Translations under genes and position numbers: made by a program
Shown: positions 5,975-8,533 of the stretch, one piece after another
Position numbering within the stretch: the first letter of the stretch is position 1
Layout of the letters: each line of letters begins with the position of its first letter
The notes under the pieces: model-generated
The model's database searches: none
Told to the model about the DNA's origin: nothing
What the model saw: only the letters and a program-made list of their open reading frames with translations
Assembly: GCA_964385045.1 (NCBI GenBank)
Contig: CAYLNM010000180.1
Coordinates: 1-8,533 of the forward strand
DNA length: 8,533 nucleotides
Direction: 5' to 3'
Origin: CAYLNM01 sp964385045
GTDB taxonomy: Bacteria; Planctomycetota; Phycisphaerae; Phycisphaerales; SM1A02

Positions 5975-7507
5975 ATGAGCACCGCCGCCCCCGCCGCCAC
6001 CGCCTACGACGAGCTCGTCCGCCTCTCCCGCGAAGCCAGCCTGCTGGGCGGCACCGCGGGCCTGCTCGGCTGGGACCAGGAGGTCCTCATGCCCGCCGGC
6101 GGCATCGCCTACCGCGGCCGCCAGCTCGCCCAGCTCGCCCGGCTCCGCCACGAGATCATGACCTCGCGGCGGATGTCGGACCTGCTCGCCGCGTGCGAGG
6201 ACGATCCGGCGATCACCGGCGAGCCGCGGTCGGCGGCGGCGGTCAACGTGCGGGAGCTGCGGCGCGACCACGACCGGGCCGCCCGGCTGCCCGCCGCCCT
6301 CGTCGAGGAGGAGGCTCGGCTCGCGAGCGAGTCGCAGCACACCTGGTCCGAGGCCCGCGGCCGGGCCGACTTCGCCCATTTCCGTCCGGTGCTCGAGCGG
6401 GTGGTGGACCTGCTGCGCCGCAAGGCCGACTGCTACGGCTGGGCCGAGGCCGGCGAGGTCTGGGACGCGCTGGCCGAGGACTACGAGCCGGGCTGCACCG
6501 CGGCCGAGGTCGAAGCCGTCTTCACGCCCCTCCGCGACCGCCTCGCGGCCCTCGTGCGCGACCTGATGGACCGCGGCACGCCGCCGGCCACGGAGTTCAA
6601 CGCGCTGGTGCTGCCGGTCGCGGACCAGAAGCGCTTCGTGCGGTTCGTGAGCGAGTCGATCGGGTTCGACTACGACCGGGGACGGCTCGACGTGTCCACG
6701 CACCCCTTCTGCAGCGGCTCGCATCCGGGCGACGTGCGGCTCACGACGCGCTTCCACGACGCCAACGTCAACGACGCCCTCGGCTCCACGATGCACGAGG
6801 CCGGGCACGGCATCTACGAGCAGGGCCTCCCGATGGACCACTGGGGCACGCCGATGGGCTCGTCGGTCAGCCTCGGCATCCACGAGAGCCAGAGCCGGCT
6901 GTGGGAGAACCAGGTCGGCCGCTCGCGGGCGTTCTGGGAGTGGCTGCACCCGCGGCTGGGCGAGTTCTTCGGCGACCGGACGCGCGGACTCGCGCTCGAC
7001 GACGTCTTCGGGGCGGCGAACGTCGTGCGGCCCGACTTCATCCGCGTCGAGGCGGACGAGGCCACGTACAACCTGCACATCATGATCCGCTTCGAGCTCG
7101 AGCGGCAGCTGCTGCGCGGCGACCTGGACGTGGCCGACCTGCCGGAGGCCTGGAACGCCCGCTACCGCGAGCTGCTCGGCATCGAGGTCCCCGACGACGC
7201 GAAGGGCTGCCTGCAGGACATCCACTGGTCGATGTGCGCGATGGGCTACTTCCCGACGTACACCCTCGGCAACCTGCACGCGGCGCAGCTGTTCGAGGCG
7301 GCGGGCCGTGAGCTCGGCGACCTCGACGCCATGTTCCGGCGCGGCGAGTTCGAGCCGCTGCGGCGGTGGCTCAACCGCACGGTGCACGCCCACGGCCGGC
7401 GGTTCCGCGCCGCCGAGCTGTGCGAGGAGGTCACGGGCGAGCCACTGTCCGCCGAGCCGCTGATGCGGCACCTCGAGAGCAAGCTCCGGCCGCTCTACGG
7501 CGTCTGA
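5975..7507 (+). CDS. M32 family (Taq-type) metallocarboxypeptidase
   Basis: This enzyme removes C-terminal amino acids from peptides with broad specificity, using one divalent metal ion. The family is all-helical and cytoplasmic, and no signal peptide is seen here. The 510-residue length is typical. The N-terminus shows the family's L-GWDQEVLMP region (31-40). The hallmark segments follow in order: HPFCSG (243-248), DVRLTTR (253-259), zinc motif HEAGH (His274, Glu275, His278), HESQSR with the third ligand Glu304 (303-308), WEN (310-312), EADEATYNLHI (359-369), and the GYFPTYTLGN segment (424-433). All expected catalytic residues are present. The ATG at 5975 is supported by GGAG at 5966-5969, 5 nt upstream. 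It is probably transcribed alone, with a hairpin before it and a possible -10 box at 5879, and it converges on the PepSY gene 82 nt downstream. Confidence 0.96.
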   Translation: MSTAAPAATAYDELVRLSREASLLGGTAGLLGWDQEVLMPAGGIAYRGRQLAQLARLRHEIMTSRRMSDLLAACEDDPAITGEPRSAAAVNVRELRRDHDRAARLPAALVEEEARLASESQHTWSEARGRADFAHFRPVLERVVDLLRRKADCYGWAEAGEVWDALAEDYEPGCTAAEVEAVFTPLRDRLAALVRDLMDRGTPPATEFNALVLPVADQKRFVRFVSESIGFDYDRGRLDVSTHPFCSGSHPGDVRLTTRFHDANVNDALGSTMHEAGHGIYEQGLPMDHWGTPMGSSVSLGIHESQSRLWENQVGRSRAFWEWLHPRLGEFFGDRTRGLALDDVFGAANVVRPDFIRVEADEATYNLHIMIRFELERQLLRGDLDVADLPEAWNARYRELLGIEVPDDAKGCLQDIHWSMCAMGYFPTYTLGNLHAAQLFEAAGRELGDLDAMFRRGEFEPLRRWLNRTVHAHGRRFRAAELCEEVTGEPLSAEPLMRHLESKLRPLYGV

Positions 7508-7568
7508 GCCGGTCGCGGCGGCGCCGGCACGCAGGGGGACGGAGGGGGCGAGGTGGTCCGCGTCCCGC

Positions 7569-7586
7569 CGGCGGCGGATGCCGCCG
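7569..7586. terminator. Hairpin between convergent genes, possible bidirectional terminator
   Basis: CGGCGGC (7569-7575) pairs with GCCGCCG (7580-7586) around a GGAT loop. It lies about 60 nt after the carboxypeptidase stop and immediately after the stop of the opposing PepSY gene. There is no T-run on either side, and such short GC palindromes arise easily in this base composition. Confidence 0.35.
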
Positions 7587-7589
7587 CGG

Positions 7590-8150
7590 TCAGTGCCGGA
7601 GCGCCGCCTCGTGCGCGGCGCGGGCGGCGATGGCTCGCCGCCGTCGCCGCCGCGTGAGGACCGGGGCGATCCACACCCAGATCCCGCTCACCGTGAGCAC
7701 CACCAGGCCGAGGGCGGTGGCGGGCATGAGCCATCCGTGCGCCCAGTCGCCGAAGAAGGACCCGTCGTGGATCGACTCGATGAGGTCGCTTCGACGCGGC
7801 AGGGGCCCGGAGAGGATCGCGCCGGTCACTGCGCAGACCTGGAGCTCCATCTGGCCGTGCACCGACCGCACCTTGTGTACGCGGCGGTCGGGCCGCACGT
7901 CGATGCGATCGATGTCGTCGAAGGACGCGAACGCGGGATGCCCGGTGGCGTAGGTCGCCTTCAGCACCTCGGCGACGGGGATGAAGTCGGCGGGCTCGCC
8001 GGGCTCCCCACGCTGCGTGGGCGGCTGCAGGGCGGCGAAGTCCTTCTTCACCAGCAGCAGCAGTCCGGTGACGCTCACCATCGCCACGATGACGGCGAGC
8101 ACGAGTCCCACGTACGTGTGCACGTTCCAGACGAGCTTGAAGGTGGACAT
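7590..8150 (-). CDS. PepSY-associated two-helix membrane protein
   Basis: The 186-residue product has the layout of short PepSY-TM proteins. A first membrane helix (about 12-34) begins with the NVHTYVGL motif, a variant of the family's HRWLGL-type start, and ends at TGLLLLVKKD. It is followed by LQPPT, typical of this group. A soluble PepSY-like segment (about 55-115) contains VAEVLKATYATG and, after the strand-rich part, VTGAILSG. The IHDGSFFGDWAHGW motif (127-140) leads into a second helix (about 141-163). A run of six Arg (167-172) just after it fits a cytoplasmic C-terminus by the positive-inside rule, putting the PepSY part outside the cytoplasm. Family members are often linked to iron uptake or membrane redox proteins, but no such neighbour is visible here. 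The ATG at 8150 is the only plausible start; no Shine-Dalgarno is seen before it. Confidence 0.88.
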   Translation of the reverse strand: MSTFKLVWNVHTYVGLVLAVIVAMVSVTGLLLLVKKDFAALQPPTQRGEPGEPADFIPVAEVLKATYATGHPAFASFDDIDRIDVRPDRRVHKVRSVHGQMELQVCAVTGAILSGPLPRRSDLIESIHDGSFFGDWAHGWLMPATALGLVVLTVSGIWVWIAPVLTRRRRRRAIAARAAHEAALRH

Positions 8151-8533
8151 GCAGCGGGGCGTCCGCGGGGACGCGGCGATCGCTCCGGGAGCCGGTCAGC
8201 GGGAGCAGTCGCGGGGAGGGGGATCCGGCGGACACCACGGTACGGGCTTTCAGCGGCTTCGGGAAGTCGCGAGGTGCCGGTCGCGATCACGTGGCGGGGC
8301 GGGGGCGGGGGCGGCGACGGCGACACCGCTCGGTGGGACGGGGCCGCGGGGGGCCGAGGACACGGCGAGCGCCCGCGGCCGCCGCGGCTGCCGCAGGCGT
8401 CGCGGCCGGCCGGTTCGGATCCCGCCTGCGCGCGATGGCTGGCCGGCGCCGCGGGGTCGTCTCGGTCGGGCGAGGCGACGCGGGCGCTCGCGCGGCGGCC
8501 GTGACCGGCGTGGCCCGCGCCGCTCGGCCCGCC
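8151..8533. other. Right-end region without supported gene
   Basis: This stretch should contain the promoter of the PepSY gene on the - strand, but I find only a poor -10-like TACCGT (8237-8242) without a matching -35. The open frames on both strands give Arg/Pro/Ala-rich strings with no family resemblance. A GTG at 8501 (+) could begin a gene leaving the window, and a - strand frame could be the end of a gene entering from the right; neither can be supported. Confidence 0.5.

Noticed and set aside
5528..7471. 647-codon open frame on the - strand opposite the carboxypeptidase gene
   Set aside because: The + strand carries a complete M32 enzyme with all catalytic residues; the antisense product has no family resemblance and extends across two genes.
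8501..8533. GTG at 8501 as the start of a gene leaving the window
   Set aside because: Only 11 codons are visible, they are Ala/Arg-rich, and no ribosome-binding site stands out.

Overview
The window reads as a chromosomal segment of a very GC-rich bacterium (roughly three quarters G+C by eye). The gene repertoire looks most like a member of the Planctomycetota, perhaps a Phycisphaerae-type lineage. Pointers are a DUF1573 lipoprotein with a long low-complexity linker, a Memo-family protein with an extra N-terminal domain, large spacers and weak or absent Shine-Dalgarno sequences on some genes. This assignment is inference; no rRNA or taxonomic marker is present. I see no insertion sequence, phage gene, tRNA or CRISPR array.

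Layout from left to right: (1) 1-702 (+) is the 3' part of a family 4-like uracil-DNA glycosylase whose start lies left of the window and which lacks three of the four expected Fe-S cysteines. (2) 703-1093 is an unassigned GC-rich spacer with one clear hairpin. (3) 1094-1549 (+) is D-aminoacyl-tRNA deacylase (dtd). (4) 1561-2883 (-) is a Memo-like / AmmeMemoRadiSam protein B homologue, converging on dtd with an 11-nt gap. (5) 2884-3318 is a divergent intergenic region with a possible extended -10 for the Memo gene and a good ribosome-binding site for the next gene. (6) 3319-5739 (+) is a large lipoprotein joining a disordered linker, a coiled-coil stretch, a DUF1573 domain and a C-terminal ankyrin array. 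(7) 5740-5974 holds a perfect 11-bp UUCG hairpin, a TATGAT box and a 12-bp tandem repeat. (8) 5975-7507 (+) is an M32 (Taq-type) metallocarboxypeptidase. (9) 7590-8150 (-) is a two-helix PepSY membrane protein. (10) 8151-8533 has no gene I can support.

The genes do not form one obvious pathway. Most look like singly transcribed housekeeping functions (uracil repair, D-amino-acid proofreading, peptide turnover) separated by their own spacers and hairpins. The most unusual items are the DUF1573-ankyrin lipoprotein and the cysteine-poor uracil-DNA glycosylase. I did not find evidence for a multi-gene novel system here.
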